Shown here piece by piece: positions 6,285 to 13,775 of a stretch of 14,092 bases of DNA. Under the pieces are notes generated by a model. The model saw only the letters and a program-made list of their open reading frames with translations. It did not search any database and was not told the DNA's origin. The position numbers and the translations under genes were made by a program. This DNA comes from an uncultured Myxococcales bacterium (lineage in GTDB: Bacteria; Myxococcota_A; UBA9042): NCBI GenBank assembly GCA_937915965.1, contig CALGHC010000683.1, positions 1-14,092 on the forward strand. Direction: 5' to 3'. Within the stretch, counting starts at the first letter, position 1, and each line of letters opens with the position of its first letter.

Positions 6285-7998
6285 ACAGCGCAGCCAGAGT
6301 CGCCAGCACGCAGGCGTTGGCTTGCGGCCCTGCGGCCTTCTCGGCCGCGACGGCTGCTGCGACGAGCGCTGCGCGCTCTTTGCCCAGCGGCATGCCGACG
6401 TAGAGCAACTCAACGTCGTTGGGTCGCGACTCGCCGTTGGCGGCCTTGCACAGCCCCTGGACCACCTCGCGCGCGCACGCACGCCCCCGGGGCTGACCGA
6501 GGAGATAGCCGGCGACGTCCTTGGAGCCAAGCAGATCATCACGCTCGGTGACCACAGCGCAGTCGCCGTTGCGGGCCGCCAGCTCGCGGTCGACCCAGCG
6601 AGCCAGGAACAGATCGGAGACTGTACGGTGGCCGAACCGCCACAGCTGGCTGCCTGTGATTCGCTCAAAGAGCGCGGACTGGAGGATCTTCTCGCAGATC
6701 TGCCGCTGCTGAACCTCGCTGTTGGTGCGCGCCGCTACGCTCAGCAGGCAACGTTCGACGCTGAACTCCAGGTTCCATTCCTCGTTCTTGCGACCGCCAA
6801 CCGCGACCATCTGGTCGACGGCCTTGAGCACCTGCGGCTGGGTCCACTCGAGCACGTCGAGCTCCTTGCGCAGACGCTCGGCGACGATCGCCTCGTGCAC
6901 CGTCGACAGGTTCGACTGCAAGCCACCCACCTCGCTGGGCGGATCGAGCTTGGCGAGGAGGCCCAGCACGACCTGGATATCCCGGTACGCAGCCAGGTAT
7001 GGGTAGTAGCACTGCGACCGTACGACGCTCTGGCGGTCGAGATGGTAGGTCTTGACGAACGCCGCCGCCTGTCCGCGAACAGCGTCGTCTGCGCTCGTCC
7101 ACGCCAACGTCGCTCGCGCTCGACTGCAGGTCAGAGGCGGCATCTCGAGGCGTGCGTCGACGCCTTGGAGGCCATAGTCGTCGCTGTAGATGGCCGGGCG
7201 GGCCAGGACCACGACCACGCCCTGCTTGGCGAAGCGGCTGCGGAAGCCGTCGATGTGTTCGACCACGGCCGCCCGCAGCGCGAACGGCACCTCGTCGAGA
7301 GAATCGAGCAGCAACACGAATCGCTGGGTCTCAAGCTGTTGGGCGAGGGCAGCCGCCGCGTCGGCGTCGCCGCCCAGGCCAAGCTGGTGCTCAATCGCAT
7401 TGAGGATCGCGTTGGCGCCGCGCGGGACGCGATCGAAGGTGCCAGCGACGGCGACCCTGAGATCGATGAGGAAGGTCGGAGTCATCGCGCAGGTCTGCGC
7501 GGAGATCGCGACGGCCAGGGTGCTCTTGCCCACCCCGCCGCGCGCGGTGATCAGGACCATCTTCGCCCGACCCGCGGCGAGGCCGGTGATCAGCTCGGCC
7601 TCAGTCAGCACAGCCTCGTCGCCGCCAGCGAGCGCCTCGGGCCACTTCTCGACTAGCAAGGTCGGCGGGTTGTAGCGCAGATCGGCGCGCGCGGAGCGAT
7701 CGTCGGCTGCGCTCTTGGAGCAGCTTGCGACGTAGGTGCCGCCCTCCTGGGCGCCGAGCCAGGCCTGGAGGTTCGCGGGACCACACGCCGACGCGGTCAC
7801 CAGGACGATGCCGACCAGGCCGACCAGGCCGACCAGGCCGACCAAGCCGCGCGAGTCGAGCGAGCCGCGCGAGTCGAGCGAGCCGAGCGGGCCGAGCGAG
7901 CCGAGCGGGCCGAGCGAGCCGAGCGGGCCGAGCGAGCCAAGCGAGCCAAGCGAGCGACAGGGAGGAAGCGGGCAAGAACGGGCAGTGCGTTGGTGCAT
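6283..7998 (-). CDS. Lipoprotein NACHT-type P-loop NTPase (second of pair)
   Basis: The 571-residue product starts at the ATG at 7998, preceded by AGGAGA eight bases upstream; the in-frame extension to 8370 overlaps the previous gene and is rejected. The leader is very unusual: Leu-Gly-Ser/Pro triplets, then four LVG triplets, then IVLVTASAC, giving a lipobox Cys72 (alanine at -3, a permitted but less common residue). The NTPase core follows: Walker A GGVGKST (Lys158), Walker B FVLLLDSLDEV (Asp232, Asp235, Glu236) and the NACHT sensor-like VVVLARP (Arg267-Pro268), followed by PPL. RFGHRTVSDLFLARW near residue 457 resembles the winged-helix end of NACHT modules. No effector domain and no WD, TPR or LRR repeats are present. 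Ten mature cysteines match those of the upstream paralogue. Family knowledge says ATP-driven oligomeric switch; an extracytoplasmic location is inferred. Confidence 0.85.
   Translation of the reverse strand: MHQRTARSCPLPPCRSLGSLGSLGPLGSLGPLGSLGPLGSLDSRGSLDSRGLVGLVGLVGLVGIVLVTASACGPANLQAWLGAQEGGTYVASCSKSAADDRSARADLRYNPPTLLVEKWPEALAGGDEAVLTEAELITGLAAGRAKMVLITARGGVGKSTLAVAISAQTCAMTPTFLIDLRVAVAGTFDRVPRGANAILNAIEHQLGLGGDADAAAALAQQLETQRFVLLLDSLDEVPFALRAAVVEHIDGFRSRFAKQGVVVVLARPAIYSDDYGLQGVDARLEMPPLTCSRARATLAWTSADDAVRGQAAAFVKTYHLDRQSVVRSQCYYPYLAAYRDIQVVLGLLAKLDPPSEVGGLQSNLSTVHEAIVAERLRKELDVLEWTQPQVLKAVDQMVAVGGRKNEEWNLEFSVERCLLSVAARTNSEVQQRQICEKILQSALFERITGSQLWRFGHRTVSDLFLARWVDRELAARNGDCAVVTERDDLLGSKDVAGYLLGQPRGRACAREVVQGLCKAANGESRPNDVELLYVGMPLGKERAALVAAAVAAEKAAGPQANACVLATLAAL
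7811..7954. repeat. 144-bp array of 9/18-bp tandem units inside a leader-peptide region
   Basis: The array is sixteen consecutive nonamer positions in one phase: four CCGACCAGG-type units, two 18-bp units containing GCGAGTCGAG, three 18-bp units CCGAGCGGGCCGAGCGAG and two CCAAGCGAG. Units within each block are identical or nearly so. It encodes residues 16-63 of the second NACHT lipoprotein, as Leu-Gly-Ser/Pro, then Leu-Asp-Ser/Arg-Gly-Ser, then Leu-Val-Gly triplets. Because the unit is a multiple of three, gain or loss changes leader length and hydrophobicity without shifting the frame. Confidence 0.9.
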
Positions 7999-8116
7999 CG
8001 GTGGTCTCTCCTGCGCGTCACGCCGCCGATGAGCGGCGCCTGGCGCGCCGAGGCGGCGTCGCGGCGCGCAAAGGGGTGCGCCGGGCAGCTCCGCCCCGGG
8101 GTCGGTCTGGGCGGCA

Positions 8117-8145
8117 ATGCTACAGCGCCGAGGGCCATCCGCCAA
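8117..8145 (-). promoter_or_regulatory. Candidate promoter for the second NACHT gene
   Basis: On the minus strand TTGGCG (8145-8140) and TAGCAT (8122-8117) are separated by exactly 17 bases, each matching four of six sigma70 consensus positions. They lie in the 194-bp gap between the two NACHT genes and would give a leader of about 110 bases. The match is moderate, and read-through from the upstream gene is equally possible. Confidence 0.35.
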
Positions 8146-8192
8146 TTGCGCCCGCGGCAGCCCACCATGCGTCGCGGCGGCGGCTGCGGCGC

Positions 8193-9809
8193 CTACAGGC
8201 CGACTGTTCTTTCGATGATATCCAGGGCGCCGACAGTGCAAGCCGTGTTGCCGTTGTTGGCCTCCCAAGCGCGCGCTTCCTGGACGACCTGGAATCGCAT
8301 CTTGCCCGTCGGCGCGCCCTCGATAACGGCTTCGATGTGCAGCGCCTTCTCGCCGCCACTCGCCTTGCACAGCTCACGCAGCAGCGGCGCCATGCACCGT
8401 TGGCCAAACGCCTGGCCGGAGAGGAAGCGCACCACCGGTGCCGACTTGAGCATCATGGCGTTGTTCGCGAGGGCCTCGCAGTCGCCGGATGGGTCGCTCG
8501 CCAGCTGCGCGTTCAACCAACGCGCGAGGAACAGGCCGGCGAGTTTGGGGTCGCTGAACGTCCAGGCGCCAGCCGCGCCGACGGCGTCGCCCTCCTTGGC
8601 GAAGACGGCAGATTGCAGGACCTTCTCGCAGACCGCAGATCGGCGTTCGACCGCGTTGCCGGCGACGCCGGCGTCGACGGCGGCGATGCCATACTGGGGC
8701 TCGATGGCCTGAGCGCAGCCCTCCAGCGTGAAGCGCATGTGCTCGAATCCGCCGCTCTCGCCGAGCACACGGACCATGCGATCGACCATGTCGAGCGCCT
8801 CGCGCTCCGTCCAGTTGAGGTGGGCGAGCTCCTTCTTGAGGCGCGCGGCGACGAGGTGCTCGTACGCAGCGGCATGGCTGATCGGCGCGACGCCCTCCTT
8901 CTGGGTGTCGCGGTAGAGCGTCGTCAGCACCGCGACGTCGCGGTAGCTCGCCAGATAGGGACGGATGCAGGAGAAGCCGAAGCGTCCCTCGGCGTCGAAG
9001 CCGAAGTGCTTGACCCACGCGTCAAAGCCGCGCTTGTCCTCGTCGTTCTCCAGCTGATTGCGCGCAACGGCGTCGACTCGATCGCAGTCGAGAGGCGGGA
9101 TCTGCACGACCGCGTCGAAGGCGTCGAGGCCGTAGCGCTCTCGAAGCACCGGCGGACGGACCAGCACAACGATCTGCATGGTCTTGCCGTAGCGCTCGAC
9201 CATCTGGACAAGGGCGTCACGAACGCCCGTGCGGCGATCGAGGGTCGTCTCCTCGAAGGAATCTGCGACCAGCAGCCAGCGCTGAGTGGACAGCAGCTCC
9301 TCGAAATGGCGGCGCTCCGGCGCATCGTCGGCGACACCCACCGCGACGGCGAGGTGCTCAAGGATCGGGTTGGGACCGTCCTTGGCCAAGGTCCGTTCAG
9401 CGGTGTCGCGATGCAGGTCGACCGTGAAGATCGGCAGCTCGCCGCAGGTCTGCGCCGAGATTGACTCCGCCAGACGGGTCTTCCCCAAGCCGCCGCCGGC
9501 GAGGATCATGAGCCGCTTTGCCTCGCCGCTGCGCAACCCGTCGACCAGTCGGCTCTCGTCCATGAGCTGGCCCTGCGGGAAGCCGCCCGGCCACGCGTGC
9601 ACGAAGAACTTCGCGGGGAAATAGCGCTTGCCGTCGCGCTCGCCGACGTAGGCGTCGTGGCGCTTGCTGCAAGCGCTCTCGTAGGAGGTGCCCTCTGCGT
9701 GCAGATACGAGCCAAGCGTCGCGTTGCAGCCGGCCAGAGCGGTGGCAGCGGCGAAGCAGACGAGCGTGCAGACGAGACGGGACGTTCGCAACTGGGGCGT
9801 GTTTTTCAT
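8193..9809 (-). CDS. Lipoprotein NACHT-type P-loop NTPase (first of pair)
   Basis: The 538-residue product starts at the ATG at 9809 behind GGAGGATCAGGAACC; an earlier in-frame ATG at 9878 lacks such a site and would bury the signal peptide. The signal peptide is classical: basic MKNTPQLRTSR, a hydrophobic core and the lipobox LAGC (Cys28), with Asn at +2. The NTPase core has Walker A GGGLGKT (Lys110), Walker B WLLVADSFEET (Asp183, Glu186, Glu187) and sensor-like IVVLVRPP (Arg218), followed by IPPLDCDR. WTFSDPKLAGLFLARW near residue 420 matches the winged-helix end seen in its neighbour. Strings shared with the neighbour include SISAQTC, PYLA-x-YRD, CEK-x-LQSA and GLFLARW/DLFLARW. There is no separate sensor or effector domain. 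The Walker B has Glu where the neighbour has Asp, so the two may differ in hydrolysis rate. A periplasmic or surface location is inferred. Confidence 0.85.
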   Translation of the reverse strand: MKNTPQLRTSRLVCTLVCFAAATALAGCNATLGSYLHAEGTSYESACSKRHDAYVGERDGKRYFPAKFFVHAWPGGFPQGQLMDESRLVDGLRSGEAKRLMILAGGGLGKTRLAESISAQTCGELPIFTVDLHRDTAERTLAKDGPNPILEHLAVAVGVADDAPERRHFEELLSTQRWLLVADSFEETTLDRRTGVRDALVQMVERYGKTMQIVVLVRPPVLRERYGLDAFDAVVQIPPLDCDRVDAVARNQLENDEDKRGFDAWVKHFGFDAEGRFGFSCIRPYLASYRDVAVLTTLYRDTQKEGVAPISHAAAYEHLVAARLKKELAHLNWTEREALDMVDRMVRVLGESGGFEHMRFTLEGCAQAIEPQYGIAAVDAGVAGNAVERRSAVCEKVLQSAVFAKEGDAVGAAGAWTFSDPKLAGLFLARWLNAQLASDPSGDCEALANNAMMLKSAPVVRFLSGQAFGQRCMAPLLRELCKASGGEKALHIEAVIEGAPTGKMRFQVVQEARAWEANNGNTACTVGALDIIERTVGL

Positions 9810-9855
9810 GGTTCCTGATCCTCCGCTTGCGATCGCTTTGCGGTGCGGGCCGGCC

Positions 9856-9884
9856 CTTGTACCGCCTGTTCCGCGCAATTTGAA
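9856..9884 (-). promoter_or_regulatory. Weak candidate promoter for the first NACHT gene
   Basis: On the minus strand TTCAAA (9884-9879) and TACAAG (9861-9856) are 17 bases apart, each matching four of six consensus positions. They sit about 50 bases before the ATG, in the only AT-richer patch of the 130-bp gap after the debranching enzyme gene. The evidence is positional and low in information. Confidence 0.3.
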
Positions 9885-9935
9885 GGGGTCGCTCGCAAGG
9901 CATCACCAAAGACCAACGCGGCGTCACGGTGTGGT

Positions 9936-9950
9936 GACCTCAGCGAGGTC
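9936..9950 (-). terminator. Hairpin at the end of the debranching enzyme gene
   Basis: GACCTC-AGC-GAGGTC is a perfect six-base dyad that includes the TGA stop of the debranching enzyme gene. An alternative stem GTCAC/GTGAC lies directly beside it (9923-9938). No T-tract follows on the minus strand, so this is not a classical intrinsic terminator. It may stabilise the mRNA end or partly separate the glucan genes from the NACHT genes. Confidence 0.25.
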
Positions 9951-11898
9951 GCATCAGGATCGCGCCGACCGCAGGTGCGAGTCCGACCTGGAGGAGTTCA
10001 CCATCGCCAGCGCCCGCGCCATCGCCATCGCCGTCGCCATCGCCGTCGCCGTCGCCAGCGCCGTCGCGGGCCTGGAAGCGGACGGCGCCCAGGAGGCAAC
10101 GCCAGCGTCCTGCAGGCAGGTCAAACAGGGCGGGACAGGGATCGGCGTTGAACAGGACCGCGATCGGGCCGTCGTCGCCGTCGAGCAGGTAGCCCAGCGA
10201 CCGCGGCGCCGAACCCACGAAGAACCGCGGCATCGCACCGGCAGCGAACGCAGGGAGAAGCCAGCGCTTGCGCAGCTCGATGAGCTGTCCGTACCACGCG
10301 ACGAGCGCAGGGTTGGCCGCACGATCGCCATAGTCGAGGTAATTGGTCTCGTCGTCGCGGTCGAAGCTGTTGTGACAGATAGCGCCGCGCAGCGCACCGG
10401 CGCGAAGGGCGACCTTTGTGCGCCCCCACTCCTGGCCGCTGGCGACCATGACCGGGCCGCGTGTGGCCAGCAGCGCCAGCGCGGCCAGCCGATGCACGGC
10501 GAGCGCCCGACCACGCACGGCCACCATGTCTGCCCGTTCGACAGGCAATCCCTCGATGAACTCGCCCAGGGCGATGCGGACAAAGTCGCCGAACGTCAGG
10601 TCATCGTGACAGGAGAGGTAGGCCAGCGCCGCGGGCGGCTCAAGCCAGCGGCTGTCGCCACCGGGCATGCTGCCGCCGAGCAAGGCCGCGAGGGTCGGCG
10701 TATCCGCGTCGCCGTCGTCGCGGCCAAAGGCGAAACCCAGACCGCGCACGCCGGGTCGCCCCTTGACGGCGTTGCGGAAGCGATCGTTCCAGACGGTGAA
10801 CCCGAGCGTCGCGATCTCACCGGGACGATAGCCCCCCAGACTCCACGGCTCGGCGATCAAGATCACGTCTGGATAGCGGGCACGGCAGGTGGCGGCGATC
10901 TCGGCGAGGCAGGCGTCGTCGATCAGCTCTGCGAGATCGAAGCGAAAACCGTCGACGTGCAGCTCGTCGAGCCAATATCCCACGGCGTCGACGACCAGAC
11001 GCCGCATGTCGGCGTCGGCGGTGTCGAGGTCGTTGCCGCATCCCGAGCGCGAGCGCAGCGCGCCGGCGCCGTCGCGGTGGAACCAGGTCCCCGGATCCAG
11101 CAGCAGCAGCGGGTTGGCATCGTCGACCGACACGTGGTTGTAGACGACGTCGATTACGACCGCGATGCCCTGCCGGTGCAGCGCGCGGATCGCCGCCTTG
11201 AGCTCGATGGTCGGGTCGTGGAACGAACCGTCCGCGTCGACGCAGAGCCACGCGCCCGGACTCGGGTCGGCACCGCGCAGACCGAAGCGCGGCTCGACCG
11301 CGAAGAAGAAGCTGGGCATGTAGCCCCAGTGATTCGTCCGGCCGCGTTCGAGCCAGGTGGACGCCGCCACTGGCAGCAGCTCAAGCGCGTTGACACCCAG
11401 TCGAGCCAGGTACGGCAGCCCGCCCGCCGCCGCCGGGTGACTCTCGACCATGCCGGCAAACGTGCCTGGGGCCAGCACGCCGGCGCTCGGGTGACGGCTG
11501 AGGTCGCGCACGTGCGCCTCGTAGATGATCGCGTCGTCGATGCGCAGCCCGGGCCGGACGTCACCATCCCAATCAAAAGGCGTCTCGACCGCGACCGCCC
11601 ATGTGGGCTGACCGGCCACATGGCAGCGAGCGATGGCCCGCGCGCGCGGATCGGCGATCTCGACGCTGCGATCGGCGAAATGAACGAGATACCGGTAGTA
11701 GCGCAGCGGAGCGGCCTCGTGGACCTGCCACACACCGGCCGCGTCAACCGCCCGTGTCATGCCGCGGCTGTGCTGATGCGGACCGTCGGGGTGGTCCCGC
11801 ATCACCAGGTCGACGGCGACCGCGGTGGGGGCGAGGAGCCTGAAGACGCCCTCGCCGGGCACCCAGCCCAGCGCGATGTCGGCCCTCGCGGTGATCAT
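9940..11898 (-). CDS. GH13 alpha-glucan debranching enzyme (type I pullulanase / GlgX-like)
   Basis: The 652-residue enzyme should hydrolyse alpha-1,6 branch points of glycogen or related glucans in the cytoplasm. The ATG overlaps the glgB stop (ATGA), with GGAG nine bases upstream; the longer ORF to 12207 lies within glgB and is rejected. An N-terminal CBM48-like sandwich (VFRLLAPTAVAVDLVM) and IIYEAHVRDLS resemble type I pullulanases, while NHWGY-x-PSFFFA-x-EPRFG and WNDRFRNAVKG resemble GlgX/isoamylase. Catalytic-domain motifs are DVVYNH (region I), GFRFDLAEL (nucleophile Asp321), LIAEPW (acid/base Glu350) and SCHDDLTF (Asp432). The C-terminal sandwich carries a Gly-Asp repeat at about 611-633. 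Coupling to glgB supports a role in glycogen structure or turnover. Whether it prefers limit dextrin or long-chain branches cannot be told. Confidence 0.9.
   Translation of the reverse strand: MITARADIALGWVPGEGVFRLLAPTAVAVDLVMRDHPDGPHQHSRGMTRAVDAAGVWQVHEAAPLRYYRYLVHFADRSVEIADPRARAIARCHVAGQPTWAVAVETPFDWDGDVRPGLRIDDAIIYEAHVRDLSRHPSAGVLAPGTFAGMVESHPAAAGGLPYLARLGVNALELLPVAASTWLERGRTNHWGYMPSFFFAVEPRFGLRGADPSPGAWLCVDADGSFHDPTIELKAAIRALHRQGIAVVIDVVYNHVSVDDANPLLLLDPGTWFHRDGAGALRSRSGCGNDLDTADADMRRLVVDAVGYWLDELHVDGFRFDLAELIDDACLAEIAATCRARYPDVILIAEPWSLGGYRPGEIATLGFTVWNDRFRNAVKGRPGVRGLGFAFGRDDGDADTPTLAALLGGSMPGGDSRWLEPPAALAYLSCHDDLTFGDFVRIALGEFIEGLPVERADMVAVRGRALAVHRLAALALLATRGPVMVASGQEWGRTKVALRAGALRGAICHNSFDRDDETNYLDYGDRAANPALVAWYGQLIELRKRWLLPAFAAGAMPRFFVGSAPRSLGYLLDGDDGPIAVLFNADPCPALFDLPAGRWRCLLGAVRFQARDGAGDGDGDGDGDGDGAGAGDGELLQVGLAPAVGAILMRPR
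10001..10066. repeat. Eleven tandem hexamers encoding a Gly-Asp tract
   Basis: Eleven consecutive hexamers are variants of CCATCG/CCGTCG, with two CCAGCG and one CCCGCG. On the minus strand they encode alternating Gly-Asp with some Gly-Ala near the C-terminus of the debranching enzyme. The unit length keeps the frame whatever the copy number. The tract probably forms a flexible acidic loop. Confidence 0.85.
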
Positions 11899-13775
11899 CC
11901 GGCGCGCTCCAGGAGCATGACCGAATAGCCGGCGAGGTCGAAGCGCACCGCGGGGCTGCCGCCGAGATCGATGGTTTCGAGCGCACCGAGGGGCTTGTCG
12001 TTGAAGCCGCCGTAGATGTCCCGATCGCTGTCGAGGACCACGCGCCAGGGACCGGGCCCCGGCAGGTGCAAGAGGAAGCCGACGTGACGGGTGGGTGTGA
12101 AGCTGCAGACGACGGCGAGGTCGCGCTCGCCGCCCATGCGAAGCCACGACAGGATCGAGCGGTCGCGATCCTCGTGGTCGACCCAGATGAAGCCGTCGCG
12201 CTGGCAATCACCCAGGTGCAAGGACGGCAGCTCGCGGTAGGCGGCGTTGAGGTCGGTGACCCAGCGCATGAGCCCGCCGCGGATCGGTTCGGCGGCCTCG
12301 GCCCAGGGCAGCTCGTGGTCGAAGTCCCACTCTGTCGTCTGACCAAACTCGTTGCCTTGAAAGAGCAACTTCTTGCCGGGGAACAGCCACTGCCAGCCAA
12401 GCAACGCGCGCAGCTGCGCGAGGCCGTGCTCCCAATGGCCGCCGACCTTGCGAACCAGGGCTCCCTTGCCGTGCACAACCTCGTCGTGGCTCAGCGGCAG
12501 CACAAACGCCTCGTCGAAGGCGTACCAGGCGGCAAACGTCATCTCGTCGTGGTGGTGTTTGCGGTGGACAGGATCGCGCCCGAAGTAGCGCAGCGTGTCG
12601 TTCATCCAGCCCATGTTCCACTTAAAGTCGAAACCCAGACCGGCGTCGTGGTCGAGGACGCCGCCCTCGTGCCAGGGCGGCAGGGTACCGGTGACACCGG
12701 CAAAGGAGGTCGACTCCTCGGCCATGGTCAAGGCGCCAGGGACGGCGGCGTGGATCGAACGGTTGAGCTCCTGCAGGAAGCCGATGGCTTCGAGGTGGAC
12801 GTTGGTGCCCAGGAAGTTCGGCACCCATTCGCCAGGAGAGCGGCTGTAGTCGAGGTAGATCATCGAGGCGACCGCGTCGACGCGCAGCCCGTCGATGTGG
12901 AACTCGGTAAGCCAGTAGTGGGCCGACGATATCAGGAAGCTCCTGACCTCGGGGCGGCCGTAGTCGAAGACCAAGGTGCCCCAATCGGCGTGGGCGCCCT
13001 TGCGCGGGTCGGGGTGCTCGAACAGGGGCGTGCCGTCGAAGTGGGCGAGGGCGTGATCGTCGCGCGGGAAGTGGCCAGGGACCCAGTCGACGATCACACC
13101 GATTCCGGCGGCGTGGAGGCGGTCGACGAGGTAGCGCAGGTCGTCAGGGCTGCCGTGGCGGGCGGTCGGAGCAAAGAAACCCGTGACCTGGTAGCCCCAC
13201 GAGGGGGCGTAGGGGAACTCGGCGATGGGCATCAACTCGACGTGAGTAAATCCCAACCGAGTGACGTGATCGACAAGGGGATCAGCGAGATCGCGCCAGG
13301 AGTAGAAGCCACCATCGAGGTGTCGACGCCACGATCCAGGGTGGACCTCGTAGACGCTGATCGGCGCGGCCCGGTGGTCGATCGCGGCGCGCCGCTCCAG
13401 CCAATCGGAGTCCGTCCATGCGTAGCTGTGGGCTGCCGGCAGCACAGCCGCGGTGCCCGGTTGCGCCTCGGTGATCTGCGCAAAGGGGTCGGTGCGGTCG
13501 ACCCAGCGGCCGTCGGCCTGCTCGATCTTCAGCTTGTAGCGCTGGCCGGCGCGGGCTGCGGCGACGTAGCCGGCCCAGCAGTCGCCGTCGCGCTCGAGAT
13601 CGGTGCCCCGCCAGTCATCGAAATCGCCCGCGACCTGAACGCGAAGTGCCCCTGGGGCCCAAACGCGGAAGTCGAAACCGGCGCGAAGCGACGGCTGAGC
13701 GCCGAAGACCCGCCAGGCATCCACCGACCGACCGGCAAAGAAAGCGGCGAGCGATGCAGACGTGGGCTCGGCCAT
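11895..13775 (-). CDS. glgB: 1,4-alpha-glucan branching enzyme
   Basis: GlgB cuts an alpha-1,4 chain and transfers it to a 6-hydroxyl, making the alpha-1,6 branches of glycogen. The 626-residue protein has the CBM48 domain (FRVWAPGALRVQVAGDFDDW, about residues 35-56) but lacks the extra N-terminal domain of long enterobacterial enzymes, matching the short Bacillus-type length. GH13 motifs are complete: VDWVPGHFP (region I), GLRVDAVASMIYLDYSR (nucleophile Asp300), MAEEST (acid/base Glu353) and LSHDEV (Asp431). YEVHPGSW, SWGYQVTGFFAPTARHG and LLFQGNEFGQ are also typical. The start has GGAG five bases upstream. It is the first gene of the glucan unit and overlaps the debranching enzyme. No glycogen synthase or phosphorylase gene lies in the window. 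Confidence 0.97.
   Translation of the reverse strand: MAEPTSASLAAFFAGRSVDAWRVFGAQPSLRAGFDFRVWAPGALRVQVAGDFDDWRGTDLERDGDCWAGYVAAARAGQRYKLKIEQADGRWVDRTDPFAQITEAQPGTAAVLPAAHSYAWTDSDWLERRAAIDHRAAPISVYEVHPGSWRRHLDGGFYSWRDLADPLVDHVTRLGFTHVELMPIAEFPYAPSWGYQVTGFFAPTARHGSPDDLRYLVDRLHAAGIGVIVDWVPGHFPRDDHALAHFDGTPLFEHPDPRKGAHADWGTLVFDYGRPEVRSFLISSAHYWLTEFHIDGLRVDAVASMIYLDYSRSPGEWVPNFLGTNVHLEAIGFLQELNRSIHAAVPGALTMAEESTSFAGVTGTLPPWHEGGVLDHDAGLGFDFKWNMGWMNDTLRYFGRDPVHRKHHHDEMTFAAWYAFDEAFVLPLSHDEVVHGKGALVRKVGGHWEHGLAQLRALLGWQWLFPGKKLLFQGNEFGQTTEWDFDHELPWAEAAEPIRGGLMRWVTDLNAAYRELPSLHLGDCQRDGFIWVDHEDRDRSILSWLRMGGERDLAVVCSFTPTRHVGFLLHLPGPGPWRVVLDSDRDIYGGFNDKPLGALETIDLGGSPAVRFDLAGYSVMLLERAG

Noticed and set aside
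7811..7954. CRISPR array or collagen-like structural protein
   Set aside because: The repeats are adjacent nonamers without spacers and lie in frame inside a coding leader. The peptide is Leu-Gly rich, not Gly-Pro-X, and ends in a hydrophobic core with a lipobox.
7999..8370. N-terminal extension of the second NACHT protein
   Set aside because: The extra 124 residues overlap the end of the first NACHT gene, are Arg-rich, and would place the signal segment internally. AGGAGA before the ATG at 7998 decides the start.
7725..9464. Plus-strand frame of 579 codons across both NACHT genes
   Set aside because: It crosses the nonamer array and the intergenic gap and ends inside the first NACHT gene. 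Arg/Ala-rich sequence without motifs marks it as a shadow.
6283..9809. Ordinary cytoplasmic anti-phage NACHT (bNACHT) defence genes
   Set aside because: No effector or repeat-type sensor domain is present, both proteins carry lipoprotein signals and conserved cysteines, and no other defence or mobile genes lie nearby.
9688..11928. Long plus-strand reading frame of 746 codons
   Set aside because: It is antisense to the debranching enzyme and runs over the intergenic gap. It shows no family motif and no sensible start; the minus strand carries complete GH13 motifs.
11899..12207. N-terminal extension of the debranching enzyme
   Set aside because: It lies wholly within glgB, is Arg-rich and has no fold-like pattern. 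The ATGA overlap and GGAG support the start at 11898.
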